Source: Alopecurus myosuroides (Eukaryota > Streptophyta > Magnoliopsida > Poales > Poaceae). Taken from it: 64,000 nucleotides of DNA. A model generated the notes under the pieces. It saw only the letters and a list, made by a program, of their open reading frames with translations. It had not been told where the DNA came from and did no database searches. Below, piece by piece: positions 36,100 through 47,172 of this stretch (position 1 is the first letter of the stretch; every line of letters begins with the position of its first letter). The DNA is taken from NCBI GenBank assembly GCA_028641055.1, contig CM054058.1:234835551-234899550 (forward strand). Direction: 5' to 3'. A program made the translations under genes and the position numbers.

Positions 36100-36124
36100 C
36101 CATATGCAATCCAATTGCATATGG
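36100..36124. repeat. Perfect palindrome in the A' LTR
   Basis: CCATATGCAAT, spacer CCA, ATTGCATATGG: 11-bp arms. Same palindrome in the B LTRs (4-nt spacer) and, with one change, in the A LTRs. Confidence 0.85.
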
Positions 36125-38117
36125 GTCCATTTAATCCTGTTTCTATCTTGTCAACTAGTCATTTCTATGCATCAATTAAATGGTCATGCATCATCCCATG
36201 TTTGCGCATTATGCCATGATATTGATTGTTTATCTTTCTGCATTGTTTGTTTGCTCCTTCTCGGCTACACGACGACGTTGAGACCGATGATACTTACGAC
36301 ACCCTTCTAAGGATCTAGCTAAGTACCAGGCTACTGGATTTTGCAGGCAAGTTATCACTCACATGAACCACTGTGTTCCTTTCAACATTGGTTACCGATA
36401 CTTTCCGTTGTTCTTTTCTGCTAGCCTTAGTAGTAGTTGTTTCTGTTACGAACCCATCACATGATACCCTGAACCCTGATATTGCCTCACCTCCATACCT
36501 ATAACCATTGCTTGTTGCCCGTGTCTTACTAGCATGCTTAGGTTGTTTTGCTCGAGTTTGTTACCCGTTACCTTCAGTTACTATATCGTTATTATGTTCT
36601 GGGGGCTCGATGTTTAATCAATCAATCATGCTAATGTTATTGTTAAATAATAAATTTGATGATAAGGCACCGGCAGGAGGCCCTTTGTGGTTTTGAGGCC
36701 TGCTAGTGTCGACCCTAATAGGAAAAGGGTCTTGTCTACTGATCCATGATGAGCGCACTAACCGCATGTGGGAAGCGAGTATGGGCGCCCCCCTCAATTT
36801 GATTCGATTCGCATCTCGTCCAAATCGCCTCATTTAGTTCGGGCTTTCCATTTGCTGCATGCATGATCTTGCGAGCCCTTGGATCCCGGGTGGAACTTTC
36901 GTAGTCGGCATATAGGAGGACACGTTCTTAGAGTGCTATGAGGGTCCATTTTCTTCTGGGCTCGATTAGCCGTGCGCCTAAGGTGCTTTGGGCTTGATGC
37001 GAAGAAGAGTTGAGTTGTGTTGAGTGCCCCGCTTGGTGGAAGGGCGTTTCTATCTGGCGGGTTATTCATGCGTGTACGGCCAAATTGGTGCAACCCTGCA
37101 GGGATAATCTTCTCGAGAAGCCGTGTTTTCCGCGGTTATGGATTACTTGGTGAAAGTACTGGCTAACAAGTACTCAGGACAACTTAAACATAATGATCAA
37201 ACATGTTACACCCAATGATTAATAACTTGACTAGTAATAGGTTGATGACATAATAACTTGATTCACTTTTAATACAACTGCGTGAGTTATTCTCGGATTG
37301 CTTCTTTGGATAAGGGGCGAGATCCAGGATGGGTTTGTTTGAAGTTATCTTTCAGTTGGTTACAATCCTCGATCTTATCTCCTTTCTGTTAGCCGGAAGT
37401 GGTAGAATCTCTGTAGTTGGTTAGCGCAGCCAGTTGCAGCATCTTTTATATCCCCTTTCCTTCCGTTGAACCCAAAGCATCTGTGCTTGGTGTTGACGGG
37501 TTACACTTTGGTGAACTGTGAGTCTTGCTTGCCAGTACGTTGGTGTACTGACCCCTTTGGGGCTGTGGTTTACGCAGACGACGTTTCCTAGGATCTACAT
37601 GGTGGCTACTACGTGGAATATGACGACGAGACTGCTGACGAGTAGATAGCGGACCCGGGCAGGATCCGAGACTTCGTGGATGGGCTCCGTCTTTTTGTTT
37701 CCGGCCTCTTAGGCCTATTTGGATCTTGTCTGTACTCAGACATGTTGGATGCTTCCGCTGTGATGTAATGATGTATTGTTGGGGCATGTGCCCTCTGAAT
37801 GATTGTATTTGCTATTCTCTGCCCTAGTGAGGGCCAGTTGCAACTTATTTCAATCTTTTGTGTCATAGAGATCTGTTGTGATATCACTTGTTCAAACGCC
37901 GTTGACGTACAATGTGTGTATGTTTGAAGTACGTCAATGGAAGTGTCTGGATTTCTATGGGATGGTTTGCGCAGACGATGAATAGTAAGATAATGGTTGT
38001 CACACGTTCACGTGTTGGCCTGCTCATATTGAGATGCGGGTGCCGGTATGCCCCGTAAGCCATTTATCTACTGTTTAACGGACTGTGAGTATCCCCTAGA
38101 AGTCCGGGTGCGACAAA

Positions 38118-38129
38118 TGGTATCAGAGC
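38118..38129 (+). promoter_or_regulatory. A' primer-binding site (tRNA-iMet type)
   Basis: TGGTATCAGAGC two bases after the LTR end. Confidence 0.88.
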
Positions 38130-38250
38130 ATGTCTGCCTGTAGGATCCCTTTTTACTGGCCGCAGTTGAGTCTAGAAACTATTTTGTAGCTATATAGGAA
38201 AAAATGAAACGTGAGAGTAGGAATTCTGTTCTTTTTCTTCTTTCCCCACC

Positions 38251-38456
38251 CATGCCGACGAAGATGTTGACCCGGCCGATTGTGATGACAGATCCGGATT
38301 CGAGCAGATCTGACTCTGGCCCCCAGCCAAAATCGTCCACCATCTTCTCTCCTTCGGGGTTGGTGTAGATCTCGCCGACGACGAGGTTCTTCATGTTCTC
38401 CCAAGCTTCTCCCGTGATGTAAACACCCTTGGACGTAGGCCCCACGGTGGGCGCCA
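38251..38456 (-). pseudogene. Tat-2 gag extreme N-terminus, right of the insertion
   Basis: Minus-strand frame open through the primer-binding site, reading LAPTVG as in Tat-1 and then GEAWENMKNLVVGEIYTNPEG and SGSVITIG (compare GGSVISFG in Tat-1). It joins the truncated A' element at 38250/38251. Confidence 0.65.
38439..38456 (-). promoter_or_regulatory. Tat-2 primer-binding site
   Basis: Same 18-mer as in Tat-1, TGGCGCCCACCGTGGGGC on the element strand, two bases inside the LTR. Confidence 0.8.
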
Positions 38457-38458
38457 AC

Positions 38459-38925
38459 TGTCGTGGGATAATCACGGCAGACGTTACCGGGGGTAACTTG
38501 TCTTGGGGCAATTCGACTCTGGTGTTTGGGAGAGGGTTTAGCTCAAGGGAAACCATGGTGATATGCGATCTGGTAGCCGGCAATCAAGTCGCCGAGTCTC
38601 CGATCTGAATATATTATCTCAACTCTTGTGTTACAAAGGATACTCGAATATCTCGCAATTGTATGATTTCTTGTCGATCTTACCCTAGGGGCCGGCTTAT
38701 ATAATATCCGGACCCCCTGGTTTACCGTCCAAGGCATACTCCGAATCCTACCCGGACACTGCTTACAAACCCTAAGTTTCTCTATCGGAACCCACAAACC
38801 GGGTTACGAGGCCTACACTCTTGGGCCTTCTAGAAACTCCTTTTCCCTAAGCCGGATATTGCGCAGCGCCCTTTGGGTCGAGTTACACCTTGGCGTTAGC
38901 CTACCGGGTTATCATCCCTCCATTA
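38459..38925 (-). repeat. Tat-2 middle LTR, shared by two tandem units
   Basis: 467 bp. The PBS lies on its left side and the PPT on its right side. Its element-strand start has changed from TGATGG to TAATGG. Confidence 0.9.
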
Positions 38926-39312
38926 GTAGTCCCCAGAATAGCTTGGGCTTCACGGGATCCTCCTTGAAGCACATCCTATTCCCTGCAAAAATAACAAACA
39001 TACAAGTTCATAGAGGCCGGGTTAGGTTGCTTTGATAAACAACTAGGCCTAACTCCACTGGTGGTCCATATAATAACCCGGCTTTCTCCAAATCCACCTT
39101 CATTTTCCCGGGTCAACACTCCGAGGAAAACGTAGTAGACCCGCCTCATTTCGTTTGTTAACTGGCCCGGATATCGCGGAAGGGATTTGCTTCCGATCTT
39201 TTTCGGATATCGCGCGGGGGCACTTAACGCATATCCCAAAATTTCCGGGCGGGTATCCCTCTCCAAAATTTTTGGCTCCCGCTCACTTGACCTAATTTTC
39301 CCCACCCGCACC

Positions 39313-39320
39313 TATAAATA
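39313..39320 (+). promoter_or_regulatory. TATA box of the truncated antisense-gene copy
   Basis: TATAAATA in the same context as 22872-22879; the leader exon follows to 39594. Confidence 0.7.
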
Positions 39321-40085
39321 GGTGCCCTGGGGGGGGTAACATAGGCTTAACGTGCCATTTCTCCTCCATCTTCTCCCTCTCTGGTGCCATCTCGCTCGAG
39401 CTCACAGCCGCGCCGCCACGGAGCCCACGGACATGCCACTGGAGCCGAGCCGCCGCCACTTGCGCTCGTCCACGGATCGTACCAAGCCGCCGTCAGCTTC
39501 CGCCGCCGCGCCCTCGAGCTGCCCGCCGGGAGTTCCAAAGGGGCACCACAGTTGCGCCATCTGCCGCCGTCGCGCCATCCTTCAATCCGCACCGGTGAGC
39601 TTCCTATCTCCATTAATTTCAACTCCAAACTTTCCGTTCGATTTAGATTGGATCTAGGTTTGCCCGCGGGCTAGTTTCTTGCTCCATACCGAATTAGATT
39701 ACTCAAGCATCCTTGCTTGCTTAATCGCTCAATAATAGATCTAATTACACTCTCCTATTACTCGCAATCATAAATTTCTCCACGAATTTCTCTGGAAATT
39801 TTCCAATCTAGACGTAGTCCGTCTAAGATTTCCGCAGTTGTTCTTCGATACCCGGACAATTCTCTATTTCCGGATCTTCTATTTCCACTAGTTAACCAGA
39901 CAATCAACTCCTTTTCATAGTTGCTCATCGATACTTTAGATAACTCATAGCTTCCGTACTTTTTACTGATACTCGGATAACTCGTGGATTCCATACTGTT
40001 TACTGATACTCGGATAATCGGTATTTTCCGGGTCTTTGTTACTCATGTTTTGTACTCTTTGCCTTGTGTTCTGCAGACCGAACAA

Positions 40086-40836
40086 ATGGCTCCAAAGAAC
40101 AAGGGCAAACAGCCGGCAAAGCCAAGGTCAACCCAATCCATCTCCGCCAACTGGGCACGGTCTACCGTGACCCAGGCCAAGCTAGAGGAGCTCGCCGAGT
40201 CAGGCGTTCTCCCTCCTCAGAAGGAGATCCATTGGAGAGTACCGGGTGACGAGACCCGGCCTACCCCCAACCCCAACGAGGTAATCTGCTTCGTTGAGCA
40301 CGTGATCCGGGGGTTTCGTCCCCCGGGTCACTCTTTTTTCCGTGAAGTCCTCAGCCACTACGGCCTCCGGGTATTCGACATAGGGCCTAACTCTATGTTG
40401 AATATAACCCATTTCATAGTCCTTTGTGAATCCTACTTGTGCATCCCACCAAATCTGGCTTTATTTATTGAACTATTCCAATGCAAACCGTGCCGCGAAA
40501 GCGGTGACAGGGCCCTCTTGGCCTGCGGCGGAGTTTCTGTCCAACGCCGTAAAAATTCGCTTATGCCGACTCTAAGTCTTAACTCACATATTAAGCATTG
40601 GCTGCAATCTTTCTTCTATTGCCGGGACACCTCCCCACCCGGCGAAAGGAAATTGCCGGGTTACTCGGAGGGTCTCCTTGACCTTTCCGAAACTTTCAAC
40701 GCCTTTGCCTCAGAGTCGGACAGAGAGTCCATTCAGCCCCTCCTAGCTAAGATAGCCGTCCTTTCTGCCCACAGTCTTCTTGGGCTCAACCTAGTTAAAA
40801 CCTGGGTAGATTTCCGGATTCATCCCAACTCCATTC
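40086..40836 (+). pseudogene. Truncated second copy of the Tat-2 antisense gene
   Basis: Leader intron acceptor at 40074-40076, ATG at 40086 and 250 codons almost identical to the left copy, including the Transposase_28-like domain. Homology stops at 40836 (after FRIHPNSI), and the following sequence belongs to something else. The first unit's frame is complete; this one lacks all later exons. Confidence 0.88.
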
Positions 40837-41114
40837 TAGCAAGATCTCAGTGTGTATCCCTCTTGTCGACCACCACCACTCACAGTGGCCTTGCTTTCCA
40901 CTAATCACTGTCATCACCTCCTCTTCTCCATTCCTAACCTTTATCACCATGTCCTACCAAACCTTTTTTCATGACCTACATAGAAAATAAATAAAATATA
41001 GAATAACCGGTTACACATCAACTATGAAGATGAACATTAGGGAATCAACGATTAACTAAAAGGGTACGGACTACAAATAGTATCTTGCAAACTGAAGTCT
41101 TCAACGTTCTCATG
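40837..41114. other. Unassigned sequence at the truncation junction
   Basis: About 280 bp between the broken Tat-2 copy and recognisable Copia coding sequence. No reading frame I can name. Confidence 0.5.
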
Positions 41115-42897
41115 TCACACATGTGTATACAAAATAGGAAAACATATGATATGTAAAGACTCGATAATTGGCGAAGGGACAAGTTTATATTGTTGGACAT
41201 TCTCGTAAGTGAAGGCCATGAAGATCCTGTGTCCAGCCCGATCCTTTATCAAGAAAAAGAAGGGGTGAATCTCAATGAAGGCATTATTATCCAAGGCAAT
41301 TTTATGGGCAGAAAGAAAATTCATGGAGGAACTAGGGACATGCAAAATATTGCAGAGTTGAATAGAACGATGAGGGTTGTGTAAAACTGAATGACCAATG
41401 TGTTAAATATCCATACCTTGTCCACTAGCATTATGAACTTGATCATGCCCTTGATAATTGTCATAAACCTGAAGTTTGTTGAGTTCTCCCGTGACATGAT
41501 TGGTGGCACATGTGTCTACATACCAATTTGTATCAACTCCATATGCAGCTTTGTTCTCCTGTGAGGTGTCATCATCATCATTGTCATCACCATAGGCCAC
41601 CAATAATCACCAGCAGCATGACCCTCCTTTTTGCAGATCTGACAAAAAAAAACCTCCTGCCAAGGGGTGACAACACGGTCACGCTTGCCACGACCTCCTT
41701 TAGGACGACGTCCCTGATCCTGTTTAACCTACTGTTGAGGACTTGAAGGAGGGCATGGTTGGTAGGATTGCTGAATAGGGCGTGGAGGCTGGTAGTAAGA
41801 TGTAGGAGGTGGCTGATAATATGGCATAGAAGGTGTCTGGTAGGAGTGGGGAGGATGTGGCAGGTATGAGTGGTTAGGAGGTGGCGGGTATGGTTGTGTG
41901 TGGGGATAATATGGTGGAGAATTGTATGGTATAGGATATGGCTGCGGTGGAGGTGGTGGTGGGTAAGATGGAGGTGTCGGTAGTGGGAGGAGAGGAGGTT
42001 TCGGTTGTGGATTACCATAGGAAGAAGGAGGACGACGAGGTGCTGCATTAACTGATGACGTAAACGTGCCCGTGCCTTGACCAGAAACGTCAATCATGTT
42101 CTCACGATACTCATAGGACATAAGTTGAGAGCACAAGTCATTGAGCGTAGTTGAGGGAACCGCATTGATAGAAGCAACAAGCAGATTATATGTACCATCC
42201 AAACCATTGAGTATATAGTCCTTGAGTTCATCATCATCCACACGCTTTCCTGCAGCGGCATGTTTAGAGGCGAATCCTTTCATCTTAGAGATGAATTGTT
42301 GAGCGGTCATGTCCACCTTTTTTTGTTTGTAAGCGCACCACGCAACGAGGAGACCGAAGGTTTGGATTGTGTAGAGAAGAGATTGGTGATGGCATCCCAA
42401 ATTTCAGCCGCATGCTCGAGACCGTACGTGTGCGGAAGAATCTCCTCCGAGAGAGAGTTCAGGAGAAAGCTGACGACTTGTTGATCCCGCATGATCCATG
42501 CATCAAAGGATGGATTGGGAATTGTGGTCTTCTTGTGATTCGCATCCTCATACTCCAAGAACTCGGGAGGGATTTCTTCTTTGCCTTCTAGCTGGGACAT
42601 AACTCGGGTGCCACGGAGGGATGGCATAACCTAAGCTTTCCAGAAGAGGAAATTCTCGCGTATGAGGCGAGTGCTGGGGGCGCACCGATCACCGAAGTGG
42701 AGGAAGATGACGCCATGGGAGGATGATTGTAGTTCGGGTTTAGGTTCTAGGGTTTTGAAAAGAATAATTTGTCTAGGGTTTATAGGGATTGGGACGGGTT
42801 TTGATGTTGTGGCAGAAGCGATCGATCGAGGCAAGGAAGGAGAGGCAATCGGAGCTGACGAGAGGATCCTGGAGGCGTCGAGGTCGACCGGCAGCAA
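41115..42897 (-). pseudogene. Copia gag (UBN2 type) and protease remnant
   Basis: Gag: LIRENFLFWKA, then TAG at 42631-42633 (relatives have Gln), VMPSLRGTRVMS, LNSLSEEILPHTYGLEHAAEIWD, a frameshift in the T-run near 42315, then MTAQQFISKMKGFA and DDELKDYILNGLDGTYN. A Pro/Tyr-rich stretch follows. The protease has WYVDTCATNHVTGELNKL, with Cys where the active site is normally DTG. After a stop it continues in another frame as LHVPSSSMNFLSAHKIA. All signs are of a dead copy. Confidence 0.88.
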
Positions 42898-42919
42898 TTA
42901 GACGAGCGGAGGAGCAGGG

Positions 42920-42932
42920 GCTCGTGATACCA
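42920..42932 (-). promoter_or_regulatory. Copia primer-binding site
   Basis: Element strand TGGTATCACGAGC directly after the LTR end ...TTCGACA; similar to the tRNA-iMet complement. Confidence 0.65.
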
Positions 42933-43037
42933 TGTCGAATTTCCTTCGGGTCGTAGGTGTGGGGGAGAATGATCGTACCCCTTGCGGCGATCGGTTACGT
43001 GTTTATATGCCTAGGAAAAACCCCTAGGGTGACAATA
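42933..43037 (-). repeat. Copia 5' LTR, proximal part
   Basis: 105 bp from TGTCGAATTTCC to the insertion point of element B. With 62086-62145 it makes a short LTR of about 165 bp bounded by TGT...ACA. Confidence 0.72.
43033..43037. repeat. Target-site duplication of element B, left (CAATA)
   Basis: CAATA before TGTAACACCC; repeated at 62081-62085. Confidence 0.92.
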
Positions 43038-43603
43038 TGTAACACCCGGGGGATTTTCCCCAATTAGAATTGGTTGTTTTCCTTTTTGCTTTGCATCAAG
43101 CATCATATGCATTGCACCTTGTTTTCAAACCAATTTAAATTCAAACATGTCCCAAATGGTTTCAAATAAAATTGAAAACAAATCATTTTGGGGATTGGAA
43201 ATAATTACAAATGGTTGGTTTTCAAATTGGTATTAATAAACCCCTAATTTGAATTCAAGTTTGCAAATTCAAATAATTTGTGAAATTGAAATTTTCAAAA
43301 ATAAACTTTTGTGCAACTGGGCATTTTAAGTGTCAAGTGCAGAGAATGTGAGTTCATAATTTTTGTGACTTTTAAAACCCCTAAAATTCCTTTTCTCTTA
43401 CAAAAAAAAAATCAATAAACAACCCAACCCAGCCCGTGGGGAGGCAGGCTTAACAGCCCACCTACTACCCACCCTCCAGCCCACCAATTCAGCCCGCTCC
43501 CGTGCCTTCGTCATCCTTCGTACGGAAGGATCGGGGAGGCATATGCCCCTCCCGTGGAGCTCCGAGCTCCACGTCGCTCCGCTCCACCTGCTCCCCCTCC
43601 TCC

Positions 43604-43640
43604 TATTTAGCTAGGGCAGCAGCGGCCTCGCAAACCCTAG
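43604..43640 (+). promoter_or_regulatory. Element B LTR promoter: TATA-like plus telo box
   Basis: TATTTAG at 43604-43610 and AAACCCTAG at 43632-43640, then a GC-rich leader. Repeated in the right LTR near 48266-48300. Confidence 0.6.
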
Positions 43641-44339
43641 CCTCCGTCTTCTCCTCCCCTCTTCCTCCTCTCCGCCACCACCTCCTTACCCCCCCTTTGT
43701 CCTGTTTCTCTTTCTCTGAATTTTGGCGTTGGGGGAAGCTGCAGAGGAGCTCGCCGTCGTCGACAATAGGCCATGGCGACCACACGCCCGGGCTGAGGAC
43801 GGAAACGGAACCGCAAGGACTCCCTCGACCTTCTCGGCACCACGCACGGTCCCAAGGCGCAGTAGAACGGCGACGTCTTCCACTTCTCCGTCCCGGCCGA
43901 GCCTGAACCTCGTCACCCCCCGGCCACCTCCTTCCTCGCCGTGACCACCCGTCTGCGCCAGGCTCCCCCGGTGAGCCTCCTCGTCCCAAATCCCAGCTTC
44001 TCCCGCTCGATCCCTGCCCGTTTGCAACGCGCCCCTGTCGGAGCACCTCGGCGCTGCCATGGACGCGGGTACCTCGATCAGGCACATGGCCTTGTTAGAC
44101 TCCTGCGTGCACGTCCATGACATCCACACCCTCCCACAGCACGGTTACGCACACTAGCACATCACTGTTGCTGCAAGCGCACACAGGGACGCCGCCAATT
44201 CGTGATCGCCGCCGGTCACCTTCCTCCTCTGTTTCCGTCCCGTTTCCAAAGTCTGAACATTTGTCTGTCAAAATTCAGTTAACCTCGACACTTATATTCA
44301 TCTCTAGTCAGATTCCATATCAATCACAACTCTGTTCAC

Positions 44340-44421
44340 AGCCCAGTGGCAGCGCACCTTATCCGCACCCAGGAGATCCCCGGTTCGACTCCTCCGCGCA
44401 GGAATAAAAGCCCCCCTTTTT
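44340..44421 (+). other. tRNA-like module in the left B LTR
   Basis: A-box-like AGCCCAGTGGCAGCGC at 44340-44355, B box GGTTCGACTCC at 44382-44392 (canonical), TTTTT at 44417-44421. The T-arm stem is weak and there is no acceptor stem. Confidence 0.6.
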
Positions 44422-45341
44422 GCTTCTTTTCCACCGCGCGCACGGGCCCGTCTGTCAGTGGCGTGGTTTGCCACCTCGTCCTCCACCCGCGCCACGCCAG
44501 CGCCTGCGTGGCCAGGGCCCGCGTGTCAGCCGCAGGGGCTGGCTTAGTCCCGGTGAGAAAAATCCCCAGATCCAGATCTGGATCTGGCGGTTTGCACCCA
44601 GCCCCCTGGGCTTTCTCTGTTTCGCACGGCCACCCTTCTCTCTCTGTTTTCATCACCAGCACGTCCCTGACTTTTGCAAATGAACCCTAAAAATTCAAAT
44701 GAGCATATCTTTCAAACCACAACTCTAAATAATTCAAACTTTATATGTATTCCATGCTAAATTAAATTATCTACATGTTTAAACCATTTATATACTGCTT
44801 TGAACATTTCAAATGGTTTCAAAAATTCAAATTCAAACATCTCTTTCAAATTTGATCAAATTCATATCTATTTCAAATTTAATTCAAATGGCACATATAA
44901 AATATGTTTTCCATCCCATTTTTCATGAACTTTGCAAATATCAACTTTGTTATCTGTTTTAAATAAGTTAATTTGCTGAAAACAACTAATTGTTTATTTA
45001 ATGCATTTAACATTGCTAATTTGATAACTTGCTCATTTTAAATTCAAATTCAATAAATGAAATATGTATTCCATCTAAAATTTTGTGTTCTTTCCACATA
45101 TAAATTTTGTTATCTGTTTTGAACATTTAAAACTGGTGAAAACAACAAATGTTTGTTTAAATCATTTAAAATGCCAAAGTTCATAACTTAATAAATAAAA
45201 TTCCAAACTTGGTAAACAACATATCAAACTGAAGCTATTGTTGTTTTCTTATTGTTTTCATCATCCATGCATCATTCTAATCAACTTTCACATGATGGTT
45301 ATTTGTAGATCATTTAATTCAACATTAATTCATGGGCTTTT

Positions 45342-45367
45342 CCATATGCAATCCAAATTGCATATGG
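45342..45367. repeat. Palindrome in the left B LTR
   Basis: CCATATGCAAT, spacer CCAA, ATTGCATATGG, flanked by TGGGC and GCCCA that can lengthen the stem. Confidence 0.85.
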
Positions 45368-47172
45368 GCCCATTTAAATATGTTTACCATGTCAACTGGT
45401 TTACTTTGATGCATCAATTAATTGTCATGCATCCATATCTTGATCATGCTGGATCTTTTGCCGTAGAAGTAATTGTTGCATCCGGTGTTTGTTCTAGTTC
45501 GTTGCTTCTTCGCGGATAGGACGCTGAGATGATGTGAGCAACGACAAGTTCTGCGGATGTACCTCTACTTGCTGGATCTCAGGCAAGTATACTCACTTGC
45601 TACCTATGGCTGCCTTTCATCACTTGTTACCGATTCTTTCCGTTGTCCTTATGCTAGCCTTATGATTCGATGCTTGTGTCTCGATCCTATCATATGTTTA
45701 CCTTGCAGCCATGATATAGCCTTCCTTCCACTTCCTATTAACTGTTGTTTGTTTACCTTGTTGGCCCTCGTGTCGTAGTTGCATGCTTAGTGTTGTTTGC
45801 GCTCAAGTCTTGTTGTCCGTCTTATCACCTGTTTAGTTGATAGTTGGGTTTCAACTTCAATCAACAACATGTTAATGTTTTGGGTAATAATAATTTGATG
45901 ATAAGGCACCGGCAGGAGGCCCGGCGTGGTTTTGAGGCCTGCTAGTGTCGACCTTAATTAGGAAAAGGGTCTTGTCCTCCGATCCATGATGAGCGCGCTA
46001 ACCGCATGTGGGAAGCGAGTATGGGCGCCCCCCGCAACTTTGATTCGATTCGCATCTCGTCCAAATCGCCTCATTTAGTTCGGGTTTTCCATTTGCCGCA
46101 TGCATATGCAGGTGCGAACCCTTGGCGCCAGGGTGGAACTTTTGTAGTCGGCATTTAGGGCGGCGTGGTCTTAGAGTGCTATGAGGGTCCCCTTTTCTTC
46201 GTGGGGGCTCGATTAGCCGCGCACGCACAGCACGTGGTTCTTTGGGCTTGATGCGAAGAAGAGTTGGGTTGTGTTGAGTGCCTCGCTTGGTGGAAGGGCC
46301 TTTCCATCTGGCGGGTCATTCTTACGTGTACGGCCAAATTGGTGCATCCCTGCAGGGTTAAATCTTCTCGAGAAGCCGTGTTGTCCGCGGTTATGGATGA
46401 CTTGGTGAAAGTGCTGGCTAACAAGTACTCAGACAACTTACACTTAACGATGATAACTTGACTAGTAATATAGATTACCTCCACCATAAAAATGAATGTC
46501 ACCTTAATCAACAGTGTGAGTTTCCTTGGGTTGCTTCCTTAGTAGGGGGTAACATTGGATGGGTATTGTTTGGTGAGTAGTTATAGTTGGTTCTGATACG
46601 CTATCTTATCCCTTTCTTTTAGCCGGATGTTGTAGCGCGTCTCTGTAGTTAGTTAGTGCAGCCCGCTGCCGCTTCTTTGCAATAATCCCTTCCTTCCGTT
46701 GTACCCAAAGTATTTGTATCTTGTGATGATTGGTTACGCTGGTATCTTGTGAGTATGGTTTATCCACTTGCCAGTACTTAACCGTACTGACCCACGAATC
46801 CCTTTCGTGGCTGCATATTCCACATTGCAGTCAACAGGTTTGAAGTCTGACGACGTTAGCTTGGGAATCCCTCCGGCTTGGCCTAGGCAGGGATTGGACG
46901 CCATCGGTTATCTTCAAGACTCTTAGTCCAATTTGTATCTTGTCCGTAGTCGGACACTATGTTGTTCCTTCCGCTGTCATTTGGATCTTTGTATTGTATC
47001 AGTTGTATCCTTGACTCGTTTGAGTCGTCTTGTATATACCTCCTCTGTTGTTGTTGTGGATTATTCGTGAACTGTTGTAATGTTATCACAAGTGGCAACC
47101 TGGAATCGGTTATTATGTGGATTTTGGCGGAAATGCTGAAATCTGCATAGTGCCCGATCCCGGGGCGTCACA

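Larger units (their letters stand above)
33452..38115 (+). repeat. A' LTR, 4.66 kb
   Basis: Related to, but clearly diverged from, the A LTR. It holds the same ordered landmarks: AT-rich 5' part, TATA (34525-34531), telo box AAACCCTAG (34554-34562), two tRNA-like modules, palindrome (36100-36124) and the conserved block around 36660-37130. Confidence 0.85.
33452..38250 (+). mobile_element. A': truncated long-LTR Ty3/Gypsy element inside Tat-2 gag
   Basis: One LTR (33452-38115) starting TGTAACAGCCCAAGT and ending GTGCGACA, a tRNA-iMet type primer-binding site (38118-38129, TGGTATCAGAGC) and about 120 bp of internal sequence. The internal part matches the start of element A's internal region (54298-54432), and homology stops at 38250. 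No second LTR and no target duplication remain, so the 3' part was deleted together with some gag sequence. Confidence 0.85.
22017..40836 (-). mobile_element. Tat-2: Ty3/Gypsy (Tat-type) element plus truncated tandem second unit
   Basis: Order on the plus strand: LTR (22017-22484), PPT, intact antisense gene, gag-pol on minus (28061-33451, then 38251-38456), PBS, LTR (38459-38925), and then again PPT and antisense-gene 5' half up to 40836. The middle LTR serves as 5' LTR of the left unit and 3' LTR of the right unit. The LTRs differ at roughly 20 positions in 468 bp by eye, so this element is much older than Tat-1. A truncated long-LTR element sits in gag (33452-38250). Confidence 0.9.
41115..43037 (-). 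mobile_element. Degraded Ty1/Copia element, 5' part
   Basis: Minus-strand element: 5' LTR (split by element B, 42933-43037 plus 62086-62145), primer-binding site, gag and protease. Integrase, RT and RNase H are missing on the left. Element B lies inside its LTR with target duplication CAATA. Confidence 0.82.
43038..47172 (+). repeat. Element B left LTR, 4.1 kb
   Basis: Starts TGTAACACCCGGGGG and ends CCCGGGGCGTCACA. Landmarks: TATTTAG 43604-43610, telo box AAACCCTAG 43632-43640, tRNA-like module 44340-44421, palindrome 45342-45367, conserved block 45898-46430. Confidence 0.92.
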
